A DNA stretch of 11,565 bases from an uncultured Clostridia bacterium (GCA_944377765.1 CALWFX010000023.1:1-11565); one strand, 5' to 3'; shown: positions 1 through 6,617, counted from the first letter of the stretch. A program made the numbers and translations. The notes: generated by a model from the letters alone, not told the origin.

Positions 1-158
1 AAAAAATGTTTATAAAAAACATCTCCCCTTTCAGTTATTGCAGTTAAATTATACTTCTCATTTTCTTCTATTAAAAATTTAAAATAGTTTTCAAACTGCT
101 CAACCTGTTTACTTGAAAGTTGATAACCATATTTTGAAAATATTTCTTTAATTTCCAT
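1..158 (-). CDS. rsmG: RsmG, 16S rRNA (guanine527-N7)-methyltransferase, N-terminal part (cut by window edge)
   Basis: Translating the minus strand from the ATG at 158 gives 52 residues before the window ends. They read like the conserved RsmG N-terminus: a helix ending LSSKQVEQFENYFKFLIEEN, then EKYNLTAIT and DVFYKHF, matching the family pattern 'NLTAI...V..KHF' that precedes the SAM-binding domain. RsmG uses S-adenosylmethionine to methylate N7 of G527 in 16S rRNA; its loss is known to give low-level streptomycin resistance. The start overlaps the last 11 nt of mnmG, and a good AAGGA site (about 167-171, minus strand) lies inside the mnmG coding end, 8 nt from the ATG. This implies translational coupling. 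The order mnmE-mnmG-rsmG is classic for Bacillota. The catalytic Rossmann domain lies outside the window. Confidence 0.93.
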   Translation of the reverse strand, partial: MEIKEIFSKYGYQLSSKQVEQFENYFKFLIEENEKYNLTAITERGDVFYKHF

Positions 159-2019
159 TTTTTCTTTCCTTTTCATCCTTCTTCACTAATATTGAAAGCA
201 CTGAAATATCCGCAGGGGAAACTCCTGATATTCTTGATGCCTGTCCGATGTTTAAAGGTCTTATTTGCATGAGTTTTTCAACTGCTTCTCTTCTTAAACC
301 TTTAACATTTTGATAGTCAAAATCTTCTGGTATTTTAAGTTTTTCATTAGCAAGTGCCTTTTCAATATCTTCCTGTTGTTGCTTTAAATAGCCTTCATAC
401 TTAATTTTAATATTTACTTTTTCAAGCAAATTAAAATCATAATCTCCCTTAAAACCAAATTGATTTTTAATATCAAATATATCAATATTTACCCTTTTTA
501 ACATATCTTTAAGTTTCATGCTTTCCTTTGGCAATGACTCTTTATGGCTTTGGAAAAAATTTTTAACATTTTCGTCAAGTTTAATTTTTCTTTCAAGTTC
601 TTGTTCAATTTCTTTCATTTTTCTTTTCTTTTCAAGAAAAATATTATACCTTTCATCGCTCACAAGCCCAACACTTCTGCCAATTTCAGTTAGTCTTAAA
701 TCTGCATTATCTTGTCTTAACAAAAGCCTATATTCCGCCCTACTCGTCATCATTCTGTAAGGTTCATTCGTTCCTTTTGTTACAATGTCATCAATTAAAA
801 CACCAATATAAGCATCGCTACGCTTCAAAACAATCTGCTCTTTGCCTTTCAAATATAGATTGGCATTTATTCCAGCAATAATTCCTTGCGCTGCCGCTTC
901 TTCGTAACCACTTGTCCCATTAATTTGCCCTGCAAAAAACATACCCTTAATTGCTTTTAATTCCAAGGTTGGATTAAGTTCAGTTGGCACAATACAATCA
1001 TATTCAATTGCATATGCATCTCTCATTATTTCCGCTTTTTCCAACCCTATCACACTTTCTACCATATCCTTTTGAATGTATGAAGGCATGGACGTGCTAA
1101 AACCTTGCAAATACATTTCTTGCGTGTTTAATGCTTCAGGCTCCAAGAAAAGTTGATGTCTTTCCTTGTCCGCAAAGCGCACAATTTTAGTTTCAATTGA
1201 AGGACAATATCTTGGCCCAATGCCAACAATTTCGCCAGAGATGGCTGGGGCCTTATCAAGGTTGTTTCTGATTATTTCATGCGTTTTTTGTGTGGTATAT
1301 GTAAGATAGCAAACCGCTTTGTTTTCAATTGGATGTTCTGTAAGATATGAAAAACCAGAAATACCTTCATCGCCATTTTGAACTTCCATTTTTGAATAGT
1401 CAACACTTCTTGCATGTAACCTTACAGGAGTTCCTGTTTTGAATCGCACCAAAGTGATTCCAAGTTTTCTTAAACTTTCAGATAAACCATGACTGTTTTT
1501 AAAACCATTTGGCCCAGTTTTTTCTCTTGTTTTCCCAATAATAATTTCACTTTCAAGATAAACCCCTGTTGCAAAAACAAGTGCCTTTGCAACATATTTA
1601 AGTCCAACACTTGTGGTCACAATTTTATCTTCGCCATCAAGTGAAATATCAACCGCTTCTCCTTGCCTTAAAAACAAATTTGGTGTATTTTCCAACGTCT
1701 TTTTCATTTCGGTGTGATACGCATTTTTATCTGCTTGCGCTCTTAAACTTTGAACAGCAGGTCCCTTGCCACGATTTAGCATTCGAATTTGAATGGCAGT
1801 TTTGTCCGCATTAATTCCCATTTCTCCGCCAAGTGCGTCCACTTCACTGACCAATTGTCCTTTTGCAGTTCCGCCAATTGAAGGATTGCACGCTAAAAAA
1901 GCCACTGCATCCAAACTTATGGTCAAAAGCAGTGTTTTATTCCCAGTTCTTGCAAGAGCAAGTGCTGATTCACAACCAGCATGTCCCGCACCAATCACAA
2001 TTGCATCAAATCTTTCCAT
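148..2019 (-). CDS. mnmG: MnmG (GidA), tRNA uridine-34 5-carboxymethylaminomethyl modification enzyme, FAD-binding subunit
   Basis: Complete 623-aa protein, the usual family length. With MnmE it forms the complex that installs the (carboxymethyl)aminomethyl group at C5 of wobble U34 in several tRNAs, using FAD, methylene-tetrahydrofolate and GTP. Visible features are the dinucleotide-binding GAGHAG at residues 10-15, CNPSIGG at 44-50, the family signature GPRYCPSIE at 268-276 with its conserved Cys, and the FAD-contacting stretch AGQINGTSGYEEAAAQG at 363-379. A helical C-terminal domain ends in RPLNIGQASRISGVSPADIS, the part that contacts MnmE and tRNA. The start at 2019 lies one base past the mnmE stop (TGA, 2021-2023). 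Only a weak AGG (about 2026-2028) precedes it, so translation is probably coupled to mnmE. No inactivating change was seen. Confidence 0.98.
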   Translation of the reverse strand: MERFDAIVIGAGHAGCESALALARTGNKTLLLTISLDAVAFLACNPSIGGTAKGQLVSEVDALGGEMGINADKTAIQIRMLNRGKGPAVQSLRAQADKNAYHTEMKKTLENTPNLFLRQGEAVDISLDGEDKIVTTSVGLKYVAKALVFATGVYLESEIIIGKTREKTGPNGFKNSHGLSESLRKLGITLVRFKTGTPVRLHARSVDYSKMEVQNGDEGISGFSYLTEHPIENKAVCYLTYTTQKTHEIIRNNLDKAPAISGEIVGIGPRYCPSIETKIVRFADKERHQLFLEPEALNTQEMYLQGFSTSMPSYIQKDMVESVIGLEKAEIMRDAYAIEYDCIVPTELNPTLELKAIKGMFFAGQINGTSGYEEAAAQGIIAGINANLYLKGKEQIVLKRSDAYIGVLIDDIVTKGTNEPYRMMTSRAEYRLLLRQDNADLRLTEIGRSVGLVSDERYNIFLEKKRKMKEIEQELERKIKLDENVKNFFQSHKESLPKESMKLKDMLKRVNIDIFDIKNQFGFKGDYDFNLLEKVNIKIKYEGYLKQQQEDIEKALANEKLKIPEDFDYQNVKGLRREAVEKLMQIRPLNIGQASRISGVSPADISVLSILVKKDEKERKNGN

Positions 2020-2020
2020 A

Positions 2021-3349
2021 TCATTTACCTAAACAGAACTTTGAAAAAATTAAGGAAATAATATCTTCATTTTCAGTGTTTCCAGTTATCTTTCCAAGTT
2101 CCACCCACAATTTTTTAATAAGCATGGCAATGATATCAAGAGATTCATTTTTAATAGCAAAAATTTCGTTCAAGATATCATCGCATTTTTTCAAAATATC
2201 CAAATGTCTTTCATTTGTCAAAACAAGTGCATCACTTTTGATGTCAAACTTAATCACATCATTCACAATTTTATCTTTTAAATGGTTGATGTTCTTTTCT
2301 GTCAAAGCAGATATTTCAATTTCATTATCCTTATATTCCAAAACTCTTTTTTTATCAGTTTTGTTAATAACATTGATAACTCTTTTTCCGCTCATATTCT
2401 TTTCAATTTCTTTGTCTTCTTTGCTCTCTTTTTGGCTTCCATCTCTAATGAAAAGAACAATATCTGCATTGTCAATACTCTCCAAACTTTTCTTGATGCC
2501 AAGTTTTTCCACAACATCTTCTGTCTGCCTAATGCCTGCAGTGTCTATCAAATTAATTTTCATCCCTTTGTGGAAGAAACTTTCGCATAAACTGTCTCTT
2601 GTTGTGCCTTCGATGTCTGTAACAATTGCTCTATTTTCACCAAGAAGGGCATTTAGCACACTACTTTTGCCCACATTTGCTTTTCCAACCAGTGCCACAT
2701 TAATGCCATTTTTAAGGTATTTTCCACTTTCAGATATTTCAATTATCTTGTCATTTTGTTTCTTTATTTCTTTAACTTTCTCTAAAACTTTCCCTTTAAC
2801 AATCTCTTCATAATCATGTTCAGGATAGTCGAAGGAAACTTCAATTTCTGCCAACAACATTTTCAAGTCTTCTTGCTCTTTTTCAATTTTTTCTGCAAGT
2901 TTACCATTGGTGATTTTTAAAGACGATTTAAGTTCCCCTTCAGTTTCTGCATTTATCTCTCCAATTATCGCTTCTGCTTTATCAAGTGTAATCTTTCCAT
3001 TCATAAATGCTCGCTTAGAAAACTCACCCGCTTCGGCAAGCCTACAACCATTTTTAACAAAAAGTTCAACCACCTTTTGTGCAAGCAAAATTCCACCATG
3101 TATATGAAATTCCACCAAATCTTCGCCAGTATAGGAATATGGTGCTTTAAAATATACCATTAAACACTCTTCAAAAGTATCCTTTTCAATTTCAAGTTTT
3201 CCTAAATACATATATCTTGGCTCTATAATTTTAGCCTTGCAATGAAAAACTTTGAGTGCAATGTTTAAACAATCTTTACCACTCATGCGAACAATTGATA
3301 TAGCCCCAACGCCTAATGGGGTTGAAATTGAAACAATAGCGTTTTCCAT
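2021..3349 (-). CDS. mnmE: MnmE (TrmE), tRNA modification GTPase
   Basis: Complete 442-aa GTPase partner of MnmG in wobble-uridine modification. The N-terminal folate-binding domain (about 1-115) opens with the family's typical ISTPLGVGAISIVRMSG and contains GEDLVEFHIHGG. A helical region is split by the G domain: G1 GKANVGKSS at 222-230, G2 GTTRD at 248-252, G3 DTAG at 269-272, G4 NKTD at 329-332 and SAL at 347-349. The C-terminus FCLGK (438-442) keeps the near-invariant Cys of the C-[IL]-G-K motif needed for modification. The start is fixed by the conserved N-terminus. There is no usable Shine-Dalgarno: an AGG lies only one base from the ATG. A TATAAT box ends 7 nt upstream, so the mRNA is probably leaderless. 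It is the first gene of the mnmE-mnmG-rsmG operon. Confidence 0.98.
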   Translation of the reverse strand: MENAIVSISTPLGVGAISIVRMSGKDCLNIALKVFHCKAKIIEPRYMYLGKLEIEKDTFEECLMVYFKAPYSYTGEDLVEFHIHGGILLAQKVVELFVKNGCRLAEAGEFSKRAFMNGKITLDKAEAIIGEINAETEGELKSSLKITNGKLAEKIEKEQEDLKMLLAEIEVSFDYPEHDYEEIVKGKVLEKVKEIKKQNDKIIEISESGKYLKNGINVALVGKANVGKSSVLNALLGENRAIVTDIEGTTRDSLCESFFHKGMKINLIDTAGIRQTEDVVEKLGIKKSLESIDNADIVLFIRDGSQKESKEDKEIEKNMSGKRVINVINKTDKKRVLEYKDNEIEISALTEKNINHLKDKIVNDVIKFDIKSDALVLTNERHLDILKKCDDILNEIFAIKNESLDIIAMLIKKLWVELGKITGNTENEDIISLIFSKFCLGK

Positions 3350-3356
3350 ACCTAAA

Positions 3357-3385
3357 ATTATAGCAAATTAATTTGAAAATTGCAA
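3357..3385 (-). promoter_or_regulatory. Sigma-70/SigA-type promoter of the mnmE operon, leaderless
   Basis: On the minus strand TTGCAA (3385-3380) is followed after exactly 17 bp by a perfect TATAAT (3362-3357). Only 7 nt (TTTAGGT) separate the -10 box from the mnmE ATG at 3349. Initiation at the usual distance would therefore fall on or next to the A of the start codon. No ribosome binding site can fit between them at a working distance. Confidence 0.75.
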
Positions 3386-3395
3386 GAATTTGCTA

Positions 3396-3424
3396 TTGAC
3401 AAAGTTCAGTTTATAAAATATAAT
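3396..3424 (+). promoter_or_regulatory. Perfect-consensus SigA-type promoter of the 182-aa gene, leaderless
   Basis: TTGACA (3396-3401), 17 bp spacer, TATAAT (3419-3424): all twelve hexamer bases match consensus with ideal spacing. The -10 box ends only 6 nt before the ATG at 3431, so the expected +1 is the A of the start codon. It lies back to back with the mnmE promoter, with 10 bp between the two -35 boxes. Confidence 0.85.
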
Positions 3425-3430
3425 TTCAAT

Positions 3431-3979
3431 ATGGATAAATATAAAACCATTTTAAAACTTAAAGAAATATTTAAACTTGGATATCGTCCTGAAAGAAGAC
3501 TTGAAACATACAGATGCAAAACTCCAAGCGGTTTTTTAACTGGACAAATAACAAATTGTTTGGAACACGCTTGCTTTAACCTTACAAACAAGCAAATAAT
3601 TGATAACAATTTTTCAATATATGATAAATCTGCCTTTCAATCTTTTATTGATGTTAATAAATCACTTTCTGAAATCACGCAAGATATATTCAATTTTGTG
3701 GAAGACGCTGGACTTAAAGTTAGTGATAACAAAAAAATTATTAATAAGCAAAAGGAGTGGCGAGTTGCCCTATATTATCGAACTGACTACGAAGTGGAAG
3801 ATTACCATTTTCTTTTGCAAGAAAAAAGTGGAATATGGACAAGTAAAATGGGCTCAAGCTTGAATATACAAAAATATTTAACCTTGCCAAAAGTTGTTTA
3901 TCGTAACTATGACCTATATGGCGTATACACAATTAAGAACCCATACATAAAAGAAAAACAAACTGAAATATCCATATAA
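3431..3979 (+). CDS. Unrecognised 182-aa protein with Cys/His motifs, possibly papain-like
   Basis: I do not recognise a named family with certainty. The protein is soluble-looking: no signal peptide and no membrane segment. Notable motifs are TNCLEHACFNLTN (C43, H46, C48), EWRVALYY (W110), DYHFLLQEKSGIWTSKMG (H126, W136, K139, G141), and DLYGVYTIKNPY near the C-terminus. From memory, this resembles a group of uncharacterised proteins with 'NC-x-Ala/His..N' followed by 'DYHWYR...DG.WSHK.G' and a late '..I.dP', in which a Cys-His pair could be a papain-like active site. That function is inference only. The start at 3431 is chosen because it is the only ATG in the first two thirds of the frame and the promoter -10 box ends just before it. 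A TTG at 3380 would lie upstream of the promoter and has no Shine-Dalgarno. No ribosome binding site precedes 3431. The gene ends at a bidirectional terminator and is monocistronic. Confidence 0.75.
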   Translation: MDKYKTILKLKEIFKLGYRPERRLETYRCKTPSGFLTGQITNCLEHACFNLTNKQIIDNNFSIYDKSAFQSFIDVNKSLSEITQDIFNFVEDAGLKVSDNKKIINKQKEWRVALYYRTDYEVEDYHFLLQEKSGIWTSKMGSSLNIQKYLTLPKVVYRNYDLYGVYTIKNPYIKEKQTEISI

Positions 3980-3981
3980 AA

Positions 3982-4003
3982 AAACGCATTAAAAAATGCG
4001 TTT
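3982..4003. terminator. Bidirectional rho-independent terminator
   Basis: AAACGCATT (3982-3990), loop AAAA, AATGCGTTT (3995-4003): a 9-bp perfect stem containing a CGC/GCG core. On the plus strand it is followed by TTTATTTTATT-like sequence. On the minus strand the stem runs into a T-rich tract. It lies between two convergent stops (182-aa gene at 3979, jag at 4007) and should end transcription from both sides, separating jag from mnmE. Confidence 0.88.
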
Positions 4004-4006
4004 ATT

Positions 4007-4840
4007 TTATTCTTCTCTATACTCTCTTGGAAAAACAATTAAGTATCTGTTTGGTTCTTCGCCCTTGCTTAAAGTTGTTACTCTGTCGTCATTTTGAAGA
4101 GCAGTGTGGATGATTTTTCTTTCACTGGCATCCATAGGCTCAAATTTATAATATCTTCCACTTTTTGCCACTTTGGAAGCAACTTTTTTTGCCAAATTGG
4201 TTAAGGTTTCTGCACGCTTTGTGCGATAATCTCCAATGTCCAAAACAATTTTCTTTCTATTTTCAGAAATTCCAACTGAATTAAGATAATATGACAAAGC
4301 AAACATACACTCGCCATGATGTCCAATAAGGTCATTTAAATTTTCACCATTAAGTTTGTATCTAACAAACTTTTCATCTTCTTCAACTTCAATGTCGGCG
4401 GTTAAGTTTAATGTTTGAAGGACTTTTTCAAGAAAATCTTTAACATCAACTTTCTTATCGAAATATTCTTTCTTTTCCTTTTTTACTTCAATTTCGCCAT
4501 CTTCTTTTTTGTCAACTTTAACATATTCTTCATCAGCAATGATTTGCACTTTATTTTCACTTACTGACTCAATTTTCTTTGCCATAAAAGTTTCAACAAA
4601 ATCTTTTTCTTCAGTTTCGTTAGGTTCGTTTTCTTTTTTCTCTTCTTCTCTTAATTTTTCAATTTTTTCATACTTTGGAAGGGCATCTTCGGAAATTGTA
4701 ACCAAAACTTTGGCTTTCTTTAAAAATCCACCTTCACTTAAAATTTTAATGTCAACATCATCTCTTGTTGCTTTAAGTTCAAACAAAGCATTTTCAATTG
4801 CTTGTTCAATGTTTCTTCCAGTTCCTTCACATGAACGCAT
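4007..4840 (-). CDS. jag: Jag/KhpB, KH and R3H domain RNA-binding protein (SpoIIIJ-associated)
   Basis: Complete 277-aa protein with the Jag domain order. A Jag-N domain (about 1-50) contains EGGFL, the counterpart of the usual KKGFLG loop. A highly charged Glu/Lys-rich linker follows (about 55-130). The KH domain (about 132-205) has GHHG at 173-176 as the GxxG RNA-binding loop. The R3H domain (about 210-275) carries R241 and H245 in ERKIIHTAL. Homologues bind RNA, pair with KhpA and affect cell elongation and peptidoglycan synthesis in Gram-positives. The start at 4840 has a strong AAGGAG (minus strand, about 4850-4855) 20 nt after the deoD stop, so it is read from the deoD promoter. In most Bacillota jag sits between yidC and mnmE; here it follows deoD, and a terminator plus an extra gene separate it from mnmE. 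Confidence 0.95.
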   Translation of the reverse strand: MRSCEGTGRNIEQAIENALFELKATRDDVDIKILSEGGFLKKAKVLVTISEDALPKYEKIEKLREEEKKENEPNETEEKDFVETFMAKKIESVSENKVQIIADEEYVKVDKKEDGEIEVKKEKKEYFDKKVDVKDFLEKVLQTLNLTADIEVEEDEKFVRYKLNGENLNDLIGHHGECMFALSYYLNSVGISENRKKIVLDIGDYRTKRAETLTNLAKKVASKVAKSGRYYKFEPMDASERKIIHTALQNDDRVTTLSKGEEPNRYLIVFPREYREE

Positions 4841-4860
4841 AAATTTTCTCCTTTTCTTGC

Positions 4861-5568
4861 TTATTTTTCTAGTGCAACCTTAAAAACATATTCGATTGCT
4901 TGATAAAAAGAGTTTTCTCTGTCTTTGGCATCCAACGCTTCACCACTTGCCAAATTGTCTGACACAGAGCAAATTGTTAAGGCTTGTTTGTTGAACATGT
5001 TTGCATTGATATAAAGTCCAGCAGACTCCATTTCCACACCAAGCAAATTAAGTTTCTTTCCAAGTGCAACTTGGTCTTCATCGGTGTAAAAAGTGTCAGA
5101 GCAATAAATTGTTCCTTCTTGCACATTCAAATTGCTTTTTTCAAAAACCCTTTTTGCTTTTTCCACAAGTTCAGGATTTGCAGAAAGATAGGAAGCACCA
5201 TTTTTGATATAAAAATCAAAGTAATTTGTTTTTGTGTAAGATTTTTCTGCAATAATAATTGTTCCAACTTTTGTTTCAGCCTTTAAAGCACCAATAGTTC
5301 CAAATCTAACAATTCTTTCAACGCCATAAAACTTGAATAATTCATAGGTGTAAATACCCACCGAAGGACAACCCATTCCATGTGGCATGATAGTTATTCT
5401 TTTGCCATGATATTTGCCAGTAAAGGTGTTCATTCCCCTAACATTGTTGACTTCTTTTAGGTCCTGCAAATACTTTTCGGCAATTTTTTTTGCACGAATT
5501 GGATCTCCAACCATTAAAACAGTTTTTGCAATATCCTTTTTATTGGCACTATTGTGTGGTGTTGCCAT
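4861..5568 (-). CDS. deoD: DeoD-type purine-nucleoside phosphorylase
   Basis: Complete 235-aa enzyme, typical of the hexameric (bacterial type I) purine nucleoside phosphorylases, which split purine (deoxy)ribonucleosides with phosphate to free base and (deoxy)ribose-1-phosphate. Family marks are TPHNSA at the N-terminus (active-site His5), LMVGDPIRAK (phosphate-site Gly and Arg), NNVRGMNTFTG, RFGTIGA (the RVGS/TxGA phosphate loop), CSDTFY, GVEMESAGLY (ribose-binding Met-Glu) and SVSDN with the catalytic Asp, followed by an Arg in DAKDREN matching the Asp/Arg pair of the E. coli enzyme. ATG 5568 is chosen over the TTG at 5571 because it stands 6 nt from AAGGAG (5575-5580). It is the first gene of a deoD-jag unit with its own promoter. 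Confidence 0.96.
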   Translation of the reverse strand: MATPHNSANKKDIAKTVLMVGDPIRAKKIAEKYLQDLKEVNNVRGMNTFTGKYHGKRITIMPHGMGCPSVGIYTYELFKFYGVERIVRFGTIGALKAETKVGTIIIAEKSYTKTNYFDFYIKNGASYLSANPELVEKAKRVFEKSNLNVQEGTIYCSDTFYTDEDQVALGKKLNLLGVEMESAGLYINANMFNKQALTICSVSDNLASGEALDAKDRENSFYQAIEYVFKVALEK

Positions 5569-5589
5569 CAAACTCTCCTTTCGTTAAAT

Positions 5590-5618
5590 ATTATAACATA
5601 TAGACATAATATTTTCAA
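5590..5618 (-). promoter_or_regulatory. SigA-type promoter of deoD-jag
   Basis: On the minus strand TTGAAA (5618-5613), 17 bp, TATAAT (5595-5590). The expected start of transcription leaves a leader of only about 15 nt that holds the AAGGAG site, so there is no room for a riboswitch. Confidence 0.78.
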
Positions 5619-5645
5619 ATCTTTTAAACAACTTATAATTTTTGT

Positions 5646-5674
5646 TTTTAAAATTTCAATAAATATATTATAAT
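5646..5674 (+). promoter_or_regulatory. Probable promoter of the cytidylate kinase-like gene
   Basis: A perfect TATAAT (5669-5674) lies upstream of the AAGGAG ribosome binding site (5684-5689). The -35 region is poor (TTTTAA at 5646-5651 with a 17-bp spacer). The call rests on the -10 box and its position, divergent from the deoD promoter. Confidence 0.5.
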
Positions 5675-5695
5675 TCAATAATTAAGGAGTTCTTT

Positions 5696-6247
5696 ATGAT
5701 TATAGCATTGACTGGAAAACCATGCAGTGGCAAAAGTAGTGTGGCAAAAGTTTTAAATTCAAAATATAATTTCAAAATATATTCAGTTGGCGAAATGTTT
5801 AAAGATGAAGCCAAAAGGCATGAAATGAGTGCAGAAGAGTTTAACAAATTCTTATTAAGCGACCCAAAATATGACAATTTTATTGATGAAAAAACAAAGG
5901 AATTGGGAGAAAAATGGAAAAATGATAATGTTGTTTTTGACTCTCGACTTGCATGGCATTTCATCCCGCATTCTTTCAAAGTTTTCCTTGACCTTGACGA
6001 AGAAGAAATGGCAAAACGCTTGGCAAATTCTGACAGAGTTGGAAAAGAAAAATATTCAAATGTTGAAGACGCAAAAAAAACTCTTATCGAGCGTTTTAAC
6101 GCAGAAAACAAGCGCTATCAAAAATTTTATGGCATAGACAATTTAAACATGAAAAACTATGACCTTGTGTTATCCAGCAAAAACAAAACTCCCGAAGAAC
6201 TCGCTGACGAAATATATACAAAATATAAAGAACATTTTAAAATTTAA
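5696..6247 (+). CDS. Cytidylate kinase-like P-loop kinase (archaeal type)
   Basis: Complete 183-aa P-loop kinase, cytoplasmic. The Walker A motif GKPCSGKSS spans residues 7-15. The sequence then follows the compact archaeal-type cytidylate kinase pattern: SVGEMFKDEAKRHEMSAEEFNKF (base/NMP-binding region, 30-52), an acidic ID stretch (63-64), VVFDSRLAWHF (79-89, the 'v.dSRLA' signature), KVFLDLDEEEMAKRLANSDR (95-114, lid arginines), an Arg-rich lid helix with R133 and R140-Y141, and NYDLVLSS (154-161) before a final helix. The likely reaction is ATP-dependent phosphorylation of CMP/dCMP. Another small NMP kinase, or an orphan member of the 'cytidylate kinase-like' group, is possible, so I give no symbol. 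It is translated from a strong AAGGAG 6 nt before the ATG. It stands alone, divergent from deoD-jag, with its end 8 bp from the converging HTH gene. Confidence 0.82.
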   Translation: MIIALTGKPCSGKSSVAKVLNSKYNFKIYSVGEMFKDEAKRHEMSAEEFNKFLLSDPKYDNFIDEKTKELGEKWKNDNVVFDSRLAWHFIPHSFKVFLDLDEEEMAKRLANSDRVGKEKYSNVEDAKKTLIERFNAENKRYQKFYGIDNLNMKNYDLVLSSKNKTPEELADEIYTKYKEHFKI

Positions 6248-6255
6248 ACATTATT

Positions 6256-6474
6256 TTATAAAATAAATAATTTTGTATATGGAACACTTATAACATCTGC
6301 TATGCGAATAATTGCATAAAGTGGGGCATGTTTATTATTTTCAAGTATGGCTTTTAAATCTTTTGTATCAATACGACATCTTTGCGCAAACATTTCTATA
6401 TCGTAATTATTTTTGTTCATATTTTCTTCAATAAGTTTTACATTAAATTTATAACTTTCTTTCATATTAACCAT
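6256..6474 (-). CDS. Small XRE-type helix-turn-helix protein, 72 aa
   Basis: The protein is essentially one HTH_3-like domain. Helix 1 is around KLIEENMNKNN (13-23), helix 2 DIEMFAQRCRI (26-36) and the recognition helix DTKDLKAILEN (37-47). Then come APLYAIIRIADVISV (50-64) and PYTKLF, matching the family's 'p.l..l.kia..lgv....L'. The turn is less canonical than in Cro/C1, so DNA binding is probable rather than certain. The ATG at 6474 has an AAGGAG site (6481-6486) 6 nt away. A TATAAA (6492-6497, minus strand) could be its -10 box, but no good -35 is visible. It is divergent from the superoxide reductase gene and could regulate it or itself. It is not flanked by a recognisable toxin or phage gene. 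Confidence 0.72.
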   Translation of the reverse strand: MVNMKESYKFNVKLIEENMNKNNYDIEMFAQRCRIDTKDLKAILENNKHAPLYAIIRIADVISVPYTKLFIL

Positions 6475-6518
6475 ATTTCTCTCCTTGTTTATTTATAGTT
6501 TAATGTAATTGCCATTCG

Positions 6519-6540
6519 ATTTTTATTAATGGGTAAAAAT
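6519..6540. repeat. Short inverted repeat between the HTH and superoxide reductase genes
   Basis: Perfect 7-bp arms ATTTTTA (6519-6525) and TAAAAAT (6534-6540) flank TTAATGGG. An overlapping CCATT/AATGG pair occurs at 6512-6516 and 6528-6532. The location between divergent promoters suits an operator, but the arms are pure A/T in an AT-rich region and could be chance. Confidence 0.25.
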
Positions 6541-6568
6541 TGCACACTAAATTTTGTTTTCATTTTGT

Positions 6569-6596
6569 TTGAAAAATATTATGAATTTGATATACT
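6569..6596 (+). promoter_or_regulatory. Promoter of the superoxide reductase gene
   Basis: TTGAAA (6569-6574), 16 bp, TATACT (6591-6596). AAAGGAG (6603-6609) follows at the right distance from the ATG at 6618. The leader is very short. Confidence 0.65.
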
Positions 6597-6617
6597 TTAT
6601 TTAAAGGAGATACATAT

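Noticed and set aside
1863..2813. A 316-codon open frame on the plus strand
   Set aside because: It is fully antisense to mnmG and mnmE, Ser/Phe/Leu-rich as expected from the opposite strand of AT-rich genes, and has no ribosome binding site or recognisable motif. The smaller plus-strand frames over mnmG, DUF2207 and jag are rejected for the same reason.
3380..3430. Upstream TTG start adding 17 residues to the 182-aa protein
   Set aside because: It would start translation before the perfect promoter, which ends at 3424. It has no Shine-Dalgarno, and the extra residues look unlike a conserved N-terminus.
5569..5571. TTG as the start of deoD
   Set aside because: The next codon is ATG at 5568, at a better distance (6 nt) from AAGGAG, and gives the family's usual N-terminus MATPHN.
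5668..6111. A 147-codon minus-strand frame over the cytidylate kinase-like gene
   Set aside because: It is antisense to a gene with clear kinase motifs, runs through that gene's promoter and has no supporting signals.
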